A stretch of DNA of 64,000 bases from SSF53 sp036170535 (GCA_036170535.1 JAVHPJ010000242.1:11997-75996); one strand, 5' to 3'. Shown: positions 26,390-36,700, counted from the stretch's first letter. Numbers and translations are program-made. Notes: generated by a model not told the origin, from the letters alone.

Positions 26390-28513
26390 TTGCCGCGCCC
26401 TGCGCCTTTGTTGGGCGCTGTGCGGCTTCGATTCTTCGCTTCATGTTTCAGTCTGGCCGCGACGGCGCTGTTCTTCGGCGCCGGGCCGGTCTTTGCAGAG
26501 GACGCCCCCCTGCTGAATACGCGCGGCCCCGCGCTGTTTCGGGCCGGCGATTCGCCGCTGGCGCCGGACGGGGCGCCGCAGTGGACCCGCGAGGACTGCC
26601 AGCGCGACGGACGCTGGATGCCGGACCCCTCGGCGCGCAAGCCTGCGACCGGCGTATTCTGGGTTTGTTTGCCCCTGCCGGAGTTTGTGAATCTGCGCAG
26701 TCCGGCCCTGTATGCCTCCGGTTTGCGCGGCGGACTCGAAGTGTATGTCGCAGGTCGCCGGCTGCTGCGCCGCGGATGGCCGACGGACGACGAACCGTAT
26801 GACTTTTTTCGACTGCAATCCTTGATCGTACCCTTGCCGGCCGCCGCTTCCGGCGGCTACGCCTATCTGCGAGTTTATCCGATGGATCGCGCGCCGCGCG
26901 CTCTGGATACAATCGGCATCGGCGAAGAGCGGAGGCTGGCGGAGCTTGCGCTGCGCTCGCAAATGGATCTGCCCTTGATTGGCGCGATCGCGCTCTTTAT
27001 CGGCGCGCTCTCCGCGTTTTTCGGCATCGCGCATGCCGGTCGGCGGCGGTTGCTGGGTTCCTTTGGCGTCTTCGGAATTTCGATCGGCGTATTTTGCCTG
27101 GCGGTGAGCGGAGCGCCGGCGGCCCTGCTGGGCGGTCAGGCTCTGTGGTCGGTGGCGGCGTTTATCGGTCTGGCGCTCTCGCCGGCCGCGCTGACTGTCT
27201 TTAATGATCGGCTCCTGTTCCGCGAACGCAACCGCACGCTGCAGTTTGTCTGGCGCGTGCATCTTGCCCAGGGCGCAGTGTTCGCCGCCGCCTTCGCCCT
27301 CTACGGCCTCAAGGCTTTGCCTTATCTGACCGTGTCGCTGTTTTGCACCCTGCTCTTAACTCACGCGACGCTGGTTACGCTGACGGTGCGCGACGCGCAG
27401 GCCGGTCGCGGCGGTTCGGCGGTGTACGCGGGCGGCCTGTTTTTGTTCGCCGCCCTGTCTATTTACGATATCGCGGCCGGCTGGTTCGGCCTCCTGCCCT
27501 GGATACGTTATACATTTCACTGGGGGCTCGCCGGCCTGCTGTGTTCGTTGGCCTACGTACTCGAACGACGTCTGACGCTCGCAAGCGAAGCCCTGCGCGA
27601 CTACGCCGCCGAGCTGGAGAGCGCCAACCGGGATTTGAACGGACTGAACAAGGCGTATGGACGTTTTGTGCCGCGCGAATTTCTGCAGTTTTTGAAGCGT
27701 AAGAGCATTCTTGACGTGCAATTGGGCGACAACGTGGAGATGGAGCTGTCGCTTTTGGTGACCGACATTCACAGCTTTACCACGCTCACCGAACGCATGA
27801 CGCCTAAAGAAAACTTCGATTTTGTTAACTCATATTTTGGAAAAGTGGGGCCCATCATTCGCTCCAATCACGGATTCATCGCAAAATATACCGGCGACGG
27901 ACTCATGGCGCTGTTCCCGGGTCGGCCGGAAGACGCGCTGAACGCCGCGCTCACGCTTCAGAAGGAAATGATTGCATACAACAGTGATCGCATAAGCCGC
28001 GATCGCGAACCGATTCGTACGGGAATCGGCGTGCATACCGGCGTGGTGCGTTTGGGCACCGTAGGCGACGGCGAACGCATGCAGGGCGACGTGATGGCGG
28101 ACGCCGCAAACCTGGCTTCGCGTCTGGAGTCGCTAACGCGGCGCTACGGCGCATTGATTGTCATGTCGGAACGCACCTTTCAGATGCTTGAGGAATCGGA
28201 CCGGTACCAGACGCGCCTGCTGGATATTGTGCGCGTAAAGGGCAAGTCCCAGCCGGTGGCGGTGATTGAACTGCTGGCCCCCGAAGCGGATGAAAACGCG
28301 GACAAAAAAATCGCCACGCGCGAGGATTTTAAGAACGGATTGGCCCTCTACATGCAACGCGAATTTCCCCAGGCCTGCGATCAGTTCCAGCGCGTTATCG
28401 ATTTTAATCCGGACGATAGCGCGGCTCGCATCTACTACGACCGTGCTTTATCGTACGCGATGTACGGTCCGCCGCCGGACTGGGAACCGGTGGAAGCGCT
28501 CGATTCGAAGTAG
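26390..28513 (+). CDS. 7TMR-DISM receptor adenylate cyclase
   Basis: 707 residues. Signal peptide (to about 36), periplasmic beta-rich DISMED2-like domain (about 40-190), seven membrane helices (about 195-400), a coiled-coil linker, class III cyclase (about 445-640) with LVTDIHSFTTLTE, AKYTGDGLMALF and NLASRLESLTR, and a 60-residue C-terminal module (about 648-707). Lys in AKYTGD and Asp in VMADAANL point to ATP as substrate. The start is TTG 26390, with no obvious ribosome site; a later start would remove the signal peptide. The C-terminal module closely resembles that of the 1809-residue kinase/cyclase (F...LY, F..A...F..V.D.NP.D, DW). Confidence 0.88.
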   Translation: MPRPAPLLGAVRLRFFASCFSLAATALFFGAGPVFAEDAPLLNTRGPALFRAGDSPLAPDGAPQWTREDCQRDGRWMPDPSARKPATGVFWVCLPLPEFVNLRSPALYASGLRGGLEVYVAGRRLLRRGWPTDDEPYDFFRLQSLIVPLPAAASGGYAYLRVYPMDRAPRALDTIGIGEERRLAELALRSQMDLPLIGAIALFIGALSAFFGIAHAGRRRLLGSFGVFGISIGVFCLAVSGAPAALLGGQALWSVAAFIGLALSPAALTVFNDRLLFRERNRTLQFVWRVHLAQGAVFAAAFALYGLKALPYLTVSLFCTLLLTHATLVTLTVRDAQAGRGGSAVYAGGLFLFAALSIYDIAAGWFGLLPWIRYTFHWGLAGLLCSLAYVLERRLTLASEALRDYAAELESANRDLNGLNKAYGRFVPREFLQFLKRKSILDVQLGDNVEMELSLLVTDIHSFTTLTERMTPKENFDFVNSYFGKVGPIIRSNHGFIAKYTGDGLMALFPGRPEDALNAALTLQKEMIAYNSDRISRDREPIRTGIGVHTGVVRLGTVGDGERMQGDVMADAANLASRLESLTRRYGALIVMSERTFQMLEESDRYQTRLLDIVRVKGKSQPVAVIELLAPEADENADKKIATREDFKNGLALYMQREFPQACDQFQRVIDFNPDDSAARIYYDRALSYAMYGPPPDWEPVEALDSK

Positions 28514-28639
28514 TTGATCCTCTGAACACGCCCGCCGCGTCCGGCCTGCCGCGGGCCGCCCGGCGCGGATTACGCTGTTTTCCGTATTTCAGTTTTTCAG
28601 AATGCTCCCTGCGATCGGCGTTTTTTGGATGACGCGGCG

Positions 28640-29029
28640 ATGATTGGCGGCGAGTTCGAACCCGTGTCAGCGGCCCCCCATATGGATCTCGAATTGGTCG
28701 CCGCCGGCGATTGCATTCACCTGAGGCTCCTGGGTCGGCTTGATTTTTCCAGCGCCCTCGATCTGCCCGGTCTCGCCGCGGAGCGGGCGGGCGGATTCGC
28801 CGGCGTGTTAATACTGGATCTGTCGCTATCGCGCCTGATTGATTCAAGCGGCTTCGCCGCATTGCTGCAGTTGCATCGAAGTTGCGAAGAAGCCGGCGGC
28901 GCACTCTGGCTCGCGGCCCCGCCCAAACACACCCAGCTTGCGCTCAAGATGAGTCGACTCGATCAAGTCTTGCGCGTAAAAGACGATCTTGAAAGCGCAT
29001 TCGCCAGCGCAGTGCGCAAACCGATGTAG
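28640..29029 (+). CDS. STAS-domain anti-sigma-factor antagonist
   Basis: Small cytoplasmic protein (129 residues from ATG 28640; the frame also allows TTG 28625). The STAS fold is visible from CIHLRLLGRLDFSSA to LDQVLRVKDD, with the phosphorylatable-Ser motif LIDSSGFAAL. In partner-switching systems such antagonists free a sigma factor when dephosphorylated by a PP2C/SpoIIE phosphatase. No anti-sigma kinase is nearby; the SpoIIE-type phosphatase in the window is 24 kb away. It ends 48 bases from the convergent response regulator. Confidence 0.8.
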   Translation: MIGGEFEPVSAAPHMDLELVAAGDCIHLRLLGRLDFSSALDLPGLAAERAGGFAGVLILDLSLSRLIDSSGFAALLQLHRSCEEAGGALWLAAPPKHTQLALKMSRLDQVLRVKDDLESAFASAVRKPM

Positions 29030-29077
29030 CCCCGATAAACCAGGCGCCGTCCGCTCGCCGCGGCGACTCGCGACGCT

Positions 29078-29479
29078 TCAACCGGCGCTTGCGTGCGTTT
29101 CCGCCAGCCGGAAGGCGCCTTCAATCGCCTCGCGAAACTGGGACATATCCAGGGTCTTCGGCAGCAGTCGAATCATGCCGCAGGCGACCGCGCGTTGCTG
29201 ATACTCCGCGTCGTTGTACGCGCTGCAGCCGAGAACGATCGGGCGTTCATCGCCGGCCTCCGCCAGAATGCGCGCCGTCGCTTCAAAGCCGTCGATGTCC
29301 GGCAGCCATAAGTCCATCAGAATCGCCGCCGGCCGGCGGGTGCGGCAGAATGCGACCGCTTCCAGTCCGGTGGCCGCAGCCGTCGCTTCAATGTCGCAGG
29401 CGCGCGCAACGTACAGAAACGTAGAGCGGATCGCGGAATGATCATCGACGATCAGGAGCAGTCGTTCCCGTTGCGGCAT
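29078..29479 (-). CDS. single-domain response regulator (CheY-like)
   Basis: 133-residue receiver domain with no output domain. Acidic pair in LLIVDDHSAI, phospho-acceptor Asp in ILMDLWLPDIDG (about 56), the switch Ser in LGCSAYND, and conserved Lys in LLPKTLD (about 109). It may act as a phosphorelay shuttle or a CheY-like effector. It follows 6 bases after a gene of unknown function, so both are probably one operon. Confidence 0.88.
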   Translation of the reverse strand: MPQRERLLLIVDDHSAIRSTFLYVARACDIEATAAATGLEAVAFCRTRRPAAILMDLWLPDIDGFEATARILAEAGDERPIVLGCSAYNDAEYQQRAVACGMIRLLPKTLDMSQFREAIEGAFRLAETHASAG

Positions 29480-29485
29480 GGGTCC

Positions 29486-29905
29486 TCAGTTCAAATGCTC
29501 CAGCTGAAAGTCGAGCGGGTCCAATTCGGACCAGTCCGCCTCTGGGAGCAGCGCCGCGAAGAGCAGCGCGCCGGTGTTAGTCAGTCGGCTGTCGGCGACG
29601 ACCTCGTCCAGCTGGACATGGCAGGCGATGATTTCGCGCTGTGCGCGCGCGCCGGCCGCGGAGAGCTTCTCCTCCAGGCGTTGCAAGGCCAGAATGGAGA
29701 TCTCCCCGCCGAGTTTCCAGTAGGCAATCGGCCGCGTGATGTGCGTATTCGGATCCTGCTGCAGGAACACCAGCTCATCGCCGACCGCGCCGAAATTTCT
29801 CAGGGAAAAAAGTACGCCGCATGAGTCGGGCGTCACCGCCGTCGTAATTCCATACAGTTTCGAAAGGAAATCGGCGCGCAAGCCGTCGTGCGTGGACTTA
29901 AGCAT
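29486..29905 (-). CDS. unknown 139-residue protein co-transcribed with a receiver
   Basis: Cytoplasmic protein without recognised domains. Features are GVLFSLRNFGAVGDELVFLQ, a helical LALQRLEEKLSAAGARAQREI segment region, and an acidic C terminus with many Leu and Trp. It begins at ATG 29905 and ends 6 bases before the CheY-like gene. The tight spacing suggests it works with the receiver, for instance as a partner or target, but sequence gives no direct evidence. Confidence 0.65.
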   Translation of the reverse strand: MLKSTHDGLRADFLSKLYGITTAVTPDSCGVLFSLRNFGAVGDELVFLQQDPNTHITRPIAYWKLGGEISILALQRLEEKLSAAGARAQREIIACHVQLDEVVADSRLTNTGALLFAALLPEADWSELDPLDFQLEHLN

Positions 29906-30073
29906 ATCGTCAGGAGACGACCGCAGTCCGCTAAAGTCGACACCGCAGCAGTTTAGACGGGTTAGAAGAACGTTAAAAAGACATTACAAATTGGAAGTCG
30001 TTGGCCAGGGCGGCCTCGTACTTTTCCCCGGAAATCGGGCTTGGCGGCGGCGCTCGGCTGGTTTTATTGAGGC

Positions 30074-30358
30074 ATGGAAGCTCCCGGCGAGTGCTGCGTT
30101 CAGAAGGACTCAGCCCAAATACTTACGCGATTTTCGGACGGCGGCTATCACGCGCGTTGCCGCGTTTGCGGCAGAAGTTACCTGTCGGGAGAGCTGTATT
30201 ACGACGAGTTGTGCATCGAGCCGATCAACTTTCATTTCTGGAAAGAGGCGGACAACGCGCCGGACGCGAGTCTCGGCCTGGCCGATTATATACTTGCCAA
30301 CAAGCCCTATTACGCGCGAAACCTGCGCACAGGGAAGATCTATCAACGTGTGGATTGA
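30074..30358 (+). CDS. small CxxC protein coupled to SGNH-like gene
   Basis: 94-residue protein. CRVCGRSY near residue 30 plus DELCIEP gives three cysteines that could bind a metal, with many aromatic residues (YYARN, INFHFW). No signal peptide or TM. A stop codon lies immediately upstream in frame, so ATG 30074 is the earliest ATG. Its last 11 bases overlap the GTG start of the next gene and include that gene's upstream purine stretch, so the two are translationally coupled. I do not recognise a family; codon pattern and the coupling argue it is real. Confidence 0.55.
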   Translation: MEAPGECCVQKDSAQILTRFSDGGYHARCRVCGRSYLSGELYYDELCIEPINFHFWKEADNAPDASLGLADYILANKPYYARNLRTGKIYQRVD

Positions 30359-31496
30359 TTCTGTCAGGCTGCGTCTGCGCGCCCTCCGGGTTGCGCTATT
30401 TGCGCTCGCATTGTTTACCGGATTAAACTTCGCATTATACAGCCAGCGCGAGACGCTGGCGACGCTGCGCGACGCCGATCGCTTTGTGTGGCGCGAAAAG
30501 ATTGCGTTTGTGCGCTCCGGAGGCCTGGCGAACGTTGAGCGGCTGGCCCTGGGCGACAGTCAAACCATGAGCGCGCTGTGGCCGGACGCCTTCGTCGCCG
30601 AGCGCAGTCGCTTTTATAATCTGGGTTTGCCCGCTGCGCAACCCGAGGCGCACCTCGCGCTGCTGCGCCATCTGCCGCGCGCTCCGGCGGGCGAGCCGTT
30701 GGCTCTGGTCAATATTGGTCCGTATTCGCTAATGCGCAGTCACGTGACGCGCACCTTCGAAAGCTATTATCGCGACGAGCTTTTGCGGTACGATCTGGGG
30801 CGGGCGATTGTGCGGCATCGTGCGCTGGCGGGCGGCGCGGGCGCGTGGTTGCATCAGGGGCTCCTGCATCTTCCAGCGTACGATCTGCACTTCGCCTTGC
30901 ATCCCTGGATTGCGCCTGGCGAACGGACGCTTGTAGCCGACATTCCCTTTCTCGAGCTGCGCAAAAACCCGACGCTGCTGCCCTCCGCGCAGTACAACGC
31001 ATATCTGCGCAAGGCCGGCGCGCCGGAGGCTACGCTGGCGGCCGCGCTGGAACAAAACTCGATTCTGCGCGCGCGACTGCGCGAGTTTCGCGGGTTCTGG
31101 ACCTGGCGCAATTATGCAAACCCCGTCAGCGCGGAATGTCGCTCCGATCCTGCGGCGCTCGCGGGCCGGGCGCCCGGTTTTGATTTTCGCCCGCGCCCGG
31201 AAGCCGTGGAGGCGTGGCGCGCGTTTCTGACCGAACTCAAGACGCGCGGCTACCGCATCGTCCTGTTTCGTCCGCCTTTTTCGCCGGCCTGGGAGCGGTC
31301 GCCGGGCGCAGCGGAATTTTATCGGCTGGCGGATGAACAAATCGCCGCTCTGGCGGCGGAAACCGGCGCCCTCGTTGCGCCGCTTGCGCCGGCCGCGCTG
31401 CTGGATCCGGCGACCGATTTCCAGGATCTCACGCATCTGAGTCCCTGCGGCGCCCGCCGCTACAGCGCCTTTCTCGCGAGTTTTCTGGAACGCTGA
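30348..31496 (+). CDS. SGNH-hydrolase-like membrane-anchored protein
   Basis: 382 residues from GTG 30348, with AGGGAAG upstream. One N-terminal membrane helix (about 7-30), then an extracytoplasmic domain. LALGDSQTMSA resembles SGNH block I (Gly-Asp-Ser) and the C-terminal DFQDLTHLSPCGARRY resembles block V (Asp...His), as in AlgJ/AlgX-type and Leptospira DUF1574 proteins. Such proteins may acetylate or deacetylate surface polysaccharides, but many in Leptospira are uncharacterised. The frame continues upstream to 29736 without a stop, but that part overlaps the small CxxC gene and is not protein-like. Confidence 0.7.
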   Translation: MWIDSVRLRLRALRVALFALALFTGLNFALYSQRETLATLRDADRFVWREKIAFVRSGGLANVERLALGDSQTMSALWPDAFVAERSRFYNLGLPAAQPEAHLALLRHLPRAPAGEPLALVNIGPYSLMRSHVTRTFESYYRDELLRYDLGRAIVRHRALAGGAGAWLHQGLLHLPAYDLHFALHPWIAPGERTLVADIPFLELRKNPTLLPSAQYNAYLRKAGAPEATLAAALEQNSILRARLREFRGFWTWRNYANPVSAECRSDPAALAGRAPGFDFRPRPEAVEAWRAFLTELKTRGYRIVLFRPPFSPAWERSPGAAEFYRLADEQIAALAAETGALVAPLAPAALLDPATDFQDLTHLSPCGARRYSAFLASFLER

Positions 31497-31591
31497 CAGC
31501 GCGGTTGCGGCGTGGGACCGCGGACCCGGCCGCTTGAAAAAACCATGACAGGCGGCCCGGACGGCGATTCATTGCCGGTGCGCATTCTCCT

Positions 31592-33655
31592 ATGAAACGT
31601 CGGGTACTCGTCACCTCCGCACTGCCGTACGCCAACGGTCCCATTCACCTGGGCCACCTGGTGGAGTATATTCAAACGGACATCTGGGTGCGCTACCTGC
31701 GCCTGAAGAACGCCGAGGCGTATTATTTTTGCGCCGATGATACGCACGGGACGCCGGTGATGCTTGCTGCAACCCGGGAGGGCGTTACGCCGGACGAACT
31801 GGTCGAGCGCGTACAGCGCGAACACTATCGCGACCTGAGCGGCTTCGGCGTTGAGTTTGATCTCTATTACACCACGAACTCGCCTGAAAATCGCGAACTG
31901 GCCAGCGCCATCTATCTCAAAGCAAAAGCCGCCGGCCATATTGCGCGCCGAAACGTAAGCCAGCTGTATTGCGAAAACAATCAAAAGCACAAGCCGATGT
32001 TTTTGCCGGACCGTTTTGTCAAGGGCGTTTGCCCGAATTGCGGGGCGCTTGACCAGTACGGCGATTCGTGCGAAGTTTGCGGTGCAACTTACTCGCCGCA
32101 CGACTTAAAAGATCCGCACTGTGCGTTATGCGGTTCGGTTCCGACGCTGCGCGACAGCGAGCATCTCTTCTTTAAACTGGGCGACTTTCAGAAGTTCCTT
32201 AAAGATTGGATCAGCGCGCCGGGGCGCGTCGATCCGGGCGTGCTCAAAAAGATGAGCGAGTGGCTGGACGGCGAGCTGCGCGACTGGGATATCAGCCGCG
32301 ACGGGCCGTACTTCGGCTTTGAGATTCCGGAAGAATCGAACAAGTTTTTTTACGTGTGGCTTGATGCGCCGATCGGCTACATGGCGGCCTCCCGCAACTA
32401 CTTTGTCGGGAAAAATCGCGCGGCGGACTGGGACGCATTCTGGAAGCGCGACGACGAAACCGAAGTGTATCACTTCATCGGCAAGGACATTGTTTATTTT
32501 CACACGCTTTTCTGGCCGGCCGTGCTGCATGCCGGCGGCTACCGGGCGCCGAGCGCCGTTTTTGTGCATGGCTTTCTTACGCTGAACGGCGAAAAGATGT
32601 CCAAAAGCCGCGGCACTCTGCTGCGCGCGGAGACGTACCTGCGTTTTCTGAATCCGGAAGCGCTGCGGTACTATTATGCTGCGCGTCTGGGCGGCGCGCT
32701 GGATGATATCGATCTTTCCGCGACTGACTTTATCCAGAAGTGGAACGCGGACGTGGTGGGCAACCTGGCCAACATCTTTTCGCGCCTGGCGTCCGGCATT
32801 GCAAAGAAACTCGACTTTACGCTGGCGGCAGGACTTTCGCCGGAAGGCGAAGCCCTGTTCGCCGCCAGCGCGGCCGCCGTGAAGGAAATCGACGCGGCTT
32901 ACGAGAGCCGCAGCTACGCGCGCGTTGTGCGCGAAATCAATCAGGTTGGCGCAGCTATCAATCGCTTTGTCAACGACGCCGCCCCGTGGAATCAGATTAA
33001 AACCGATCCGGAGGCGGCGCGCCAGACGCTCACGGACGCATTGCAGGCGACGCGGCCCTTGATCGTTGCGCTCAAACCGATTCTGCCGCAGTTCGCCGCC
33101 GGACTGGAAACATTGCTTGCCGCGCCGCCGCTGGATTTTCAGAACTTTGCGGATCGCTTTGCGCCGCTCCATCGCATTAATGCCTACGAACATCTGGTAA
33201 AACGCATCGAGGAATCGGACTTTAACGCCATGCTGGAAGAAGAAAAAAAAATCAGCGCCGCAGCCGCAGCGCCGGCGCTCGCAACGCCACAGCCCGCAAA
33301 GCCGCAACCGGCCCCCGCTCAGACGCCGGGCCTCATCACGATCGACGATCTGGCCCGCGTTGATTTACGCGTGGGTAAGATACTTGAAGCTGAGCTGATC
33401 GAAGGCGCCGATCGTTTGCTGGCTTTGCGCGTCGATCTGGGCGAGGAGCGTCCGCGCAGCGTGATCGCCGGCATACGCGCCGCGTATCAGCCGGCGGATC
33501 TGATCGGCCTGTCAGTTGCGGCCGTCGCCAACCTGGAGCCGCGCAAGATGAAGTTCGGCGTGTCGGAAGCGATGTTACTGGCGGCCGGCGAGGGCGAGTC
33601 GCTGAGTCTGTTTACGCCGCATCGCAGCGCGAAACCGGGCGATCGACTGCGTTGA
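31592..33655 (+). CDS. metG: methionyl-tRNA synthetase
   Basis: Charges tRNA-Met. 687 residues, the long dimeric bacterial form. N-terminal Rossmann core with ALPYANGPIHLGHL (HIGH motif), a zinc knuckle CPNC...CEVC...CALC between about residues 145 and 182, KMSKSRGT (about 333), an anticodon-binding helical domain, a Lys/Ala/Pro-rich linker (about 550-580) and a C-terminal tRNA-binding OB fold (about 585-687, DLRVGKILEAE). No T-box or other leader structure is seen in the 95 bases upstream. The stop overlaps the nominal start region of the next gene. Confidence 0.97.
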   Translation: MKRRVLVTSALPYANGPIHLGHLVEYIQTDIWVRYLRLKNAEAYYFCADDTHGTPVMLAATREGVTPDELVERVQREHYRDLSGFGVEFDLYYTTNSPENRELASAIYLKAKAAGHIARRNVSQLYCENNQKHKPMFLPDRFVKGVCPNCGALDQYGDSCEVCGATYSPHDLKDPHCALCGSVPTLRDSEHLFFKLGDFQKFLKDWISAPGRVDPGVLKKMSEWLDGELRDWDISRDGPYFGFEIPEESNKFFYVWLDAPIGYMAASRNYFVGKNRAADWDAFWKRDDETEVYHFIGKDIVYFHTLFWPAVLHAGGYRAPSAVFVHGFLTLNGEKMSKSRGTLLRAETYLRFLNPEALRYYYAARLGGALDDIDLSATDFIQKWNADVVGNLANIFSRLASGIAKKLDFTLAAGLSPEGEALFAASAAAVKEIDAAYESRSYARVVREINQVGAAINRFVNDAAPWNQIKTDPEAARQTLTDALQATRPLIVALKPILPQFAAGLETLLAAPPLDFQNFADRFAPLHRINAYEHLVKRIEESDFNAMLEEEKKISAAAAAPALATPQPAKPQPAPAQTPGLITIDDLARVDLRVGKILEAELIEGADRLLALRVDLGEERPRSVIAGIRAAYQPADLIGLSVAAVANLEPRKMKFGVSEAMLLAAGEGESLSLFTPHRSAKPGDRLR

Positions 33656-33738
33656 ACGAGCGTCGGGAAGCGGGCGTGCGCTGCAATTCTGTTGACGCTT
33701 GTCGGAGTGCGCGCGAGTCTTCCCGCTCGGGAGTCTGC

Positions 33739-36700
33739 GTGGTGAAACAACGGGGCATACTGACGTTCGGCGCCCTGTTGGGCGCGCTGATTTTCATGCT
33801 GACGCCGTCCGGCGCCCTTTACGCCCAACTGGTTCCCCAGGGTTTCGCCAGCTGGAAAAGCCTGCGCACGGAGCATTTCTGGATCCACTTCCCGGAGGGC
33901 CAGGAGGCCTTTGCGCGTCGCACCGCAACGATTGCCGAAAAGATCCACGCCGAACTTGAGCCGCGCTATAAGTCCGGCGCAAGCGAGACCCACATCGCAT
34001 TAGTTTTTGGTTCCGACCTGGTGAATGCGTTTGCGACGCCGGCCGGACTGGACCAGATTGTGTTGTTTCTGGATAATCCCCAGGCGGGCGATTTTTCCCG
34101 GTATGATCTCTGGGCGGAGCTATTGATCCGCCACGAATACGTCCATATCCTCACGCTGCGCCAATGGGACTTTGAGCGCGGTACGCTAGCCGCGCTGCGC
34201 ATCCTGTTCGGCATTCCGCCCAATTTGCTTTCGCCGCCGGCGATGATCGAGGGTTCGGCGGTTTACGAAGAGAGTCGCCCGGGCAAGGGACGCGTGGACG
34301 ATCCGCGCACGCGCATGATCGTGCGCAGCGCCATACTGGAAGATCGCTTTCCGTCGCTCACCGAGCTCATGATCGGTTCGTTTCGGTGGCCGCTGGGCAA
34401 CACTTACTATCTATATGGCGGTCGTCTGCTGACGTATTTGAGCGAAAAACACGGCCACAATTTCTCGCCCGATTATTGGGCGCGGGATGCGATTCCGATC
34501 GATGTCGGCAGCCGCATGCGCGTAACGACGCTCGGTCGCGCGTACACGGAGTACCGTGAAAAAGAACTGGCCGAATTTAATCGCGAAATTGCCGCCATTC
34601 GCGCGCGGGGAGTTACGCCTTTTGAGCGTTTGACGGCCGACGGTTTTTCTAAGGACTTTCTGTATATCGGAGCGGACGGGGCCCCGCGTTACTTCGCCGC
34701 GCCCTCCGATCGGATGTCGGGCTTGTACCGCTTGAATCCCGACGGTGAGACGCAACGCCTGCGGCGCTTACGCGATGCGCGCGGCTTCGCCGAAGCCGGC
34801 GGTCGCAGCGTCTACAGCGAAGAGCATTATTTTGGATACGGGTTCGCCTTTCGCTACGAATTGTACGACGGCGACCGGTCGCTGTTTCTCAAGCGGCTGG
34901 CGCCCGGACGCAGCATCAGCTATCCTTCGTTGAGTCCCGACGGCGCGCGCCTGTACTATATTGAGCGTGATGATCGGCGGCGCTATCTCAAGTCGGCGAC
35001 GCTGAGCGAAGACGGCGAACCGGCCGAAGAGGTCACGCTGCTGGAAACGCCGCTTACCGGCATTCTGCAGTTCACGGCGATTTCTCCGGACGGCCGATAT
35101 CTGGCGACCCTGGTGCGCAGCGGCGAACGCGGCGAGGGATCGTTGGCGCTCTGCGACCTTACGCGGACGCCGGCGACGTGTCGGCGACTCGTGGGCGGAC
35201 CGGGCGTAAAGGCGCAGCCGCGTTTTTCTACGGACGGCGCATCGCTCTATTTTTCGTCCGACGCGGACGGCGTTTACAATTTGTATCGGGTCGGCCTGAG
35301 CGACGGCGCTGTACGGCGCGTGACAAATTTGCTGGGCGGCGCCTTTTATCCGGCGCCGGCCGAGGACGGGCTTTACGCGATCGGGTATTTCGGCGGCGGC
35401 TTTGACATTGTGCGCTTTAACTACGCCGATCTGAAGTCCGAGCCGAGCGACTTGTTTTTGCGCGGCGGCGAAGACGATCTGGTCGCGCCGCCGGGCGCCG
35501 GCCCGGGCGAAGCCGAAGAGGATAATTTTTTCGGCGCGGACGGCGAATTGCCCGGCGCTGGCGCCGGCTCGACCGACGGCGCAATTGCGGACTACAATCC
35601 CTTGCTGCGCTTTACGCCCTATCTGGGCGGCGTGTTCGGGCCGGTCAGCAGTGTGAATCTCGTCTTGTTCGGCCGTGATCCGCTCTTTCGCCATCTTTTT
35701 GTCGCCGGGATCGGCCTGGGCTATCCCGATCCGGTCGCCGTCGTCGCGTACGATTATTTGCGTTTCTCCGCCGGCATCGGCGGCGTCTATTATACGAACT
35801 ATTTTAAAAGCGATCGCAATCCGGGCTGCCAGCGCGAAGACGATCCGCTGCGTTTCCTGTGCGACGACAAGTATGCGCGCTTTGAACAGGCGCGCGCCTA
35901 CTTGCGATACATCGATCAAGGTCGGTTTTTTTCGAGTCAGATTCTGTTGGGGTACGCGCACCAGAAAATCCGCAATGCGCGCCAACTGCGCAGCATCGAC
36001 TACGAGGCGCGCGATCTGAATCTCAGCGGACCCAGCGCCGCGCTATTACTGGGCGATGTGAATTATTTTCCGGAGTCGATCAGTCCGGAGCTGGGCTGGA
36101 CGCTGATTCTCGAAACGGACTATTACACGCGGCCGGAAAGCAAAGATCGCCTGGAGCGCGACGTACAGCATTCCGTGGAGTACGGCGTCGCCGAGGGCGG
36201 GCTGGCCGTGTATTTGCCGTCCTTCTGGGCGCATCATGTGAATCATCTGGGCGCGTACGGCTACGGCAGCTACGGACCCGACCGCGAGACTCAAAGCGTT
36301 CCGCTGAGCCGCCTGGTGCGCGGTCTGGGGGCGACGCGCTCGCCGCGCGATCATGCTGCGGCCGCGTTGACGTATGAGTACCGCTTGCCGTTATTTTTTA
36401 TGATCACGTCTATTTTTGAGGAAAACCCTTCCGTGCGCTTACGGCAGAGCGGCTTGCATCTGTTCGCCGACTACGGCACGGTATTTGATAAGCGCCCGTA
36501 TCGCGAAGACTGGACTCTTTCGTACGGCGCCGCTTTGACCTTCAATCTGGATATCCTCTGGTTGGCGTTTAATGAAATGAAACTTACCGTTGCGCGCGGG
36601 ACGGGGCCGGCCGGCGAAACCCACGTTTATTTCAGCTTCAGCGCCGAGTTCAGTCCCGACGTTATCGGCGCGGATGGCCGCTCCAATCCGATCACGACGC

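Noticed and set aside
24802..26640. Full 612-codon version of the LytS-like kinase
   Set aside because: The extra N terminus overlaps the divergent cyclase gene by about 250 bases and consists of basic, low-complexity residues. The first Met before the membrane helices (26247) is a better start.
31497..31591. T-box leader upstream of metG
   Set aside because: The gap is only 95 bases and lacks a T-box motif or terminator stem.
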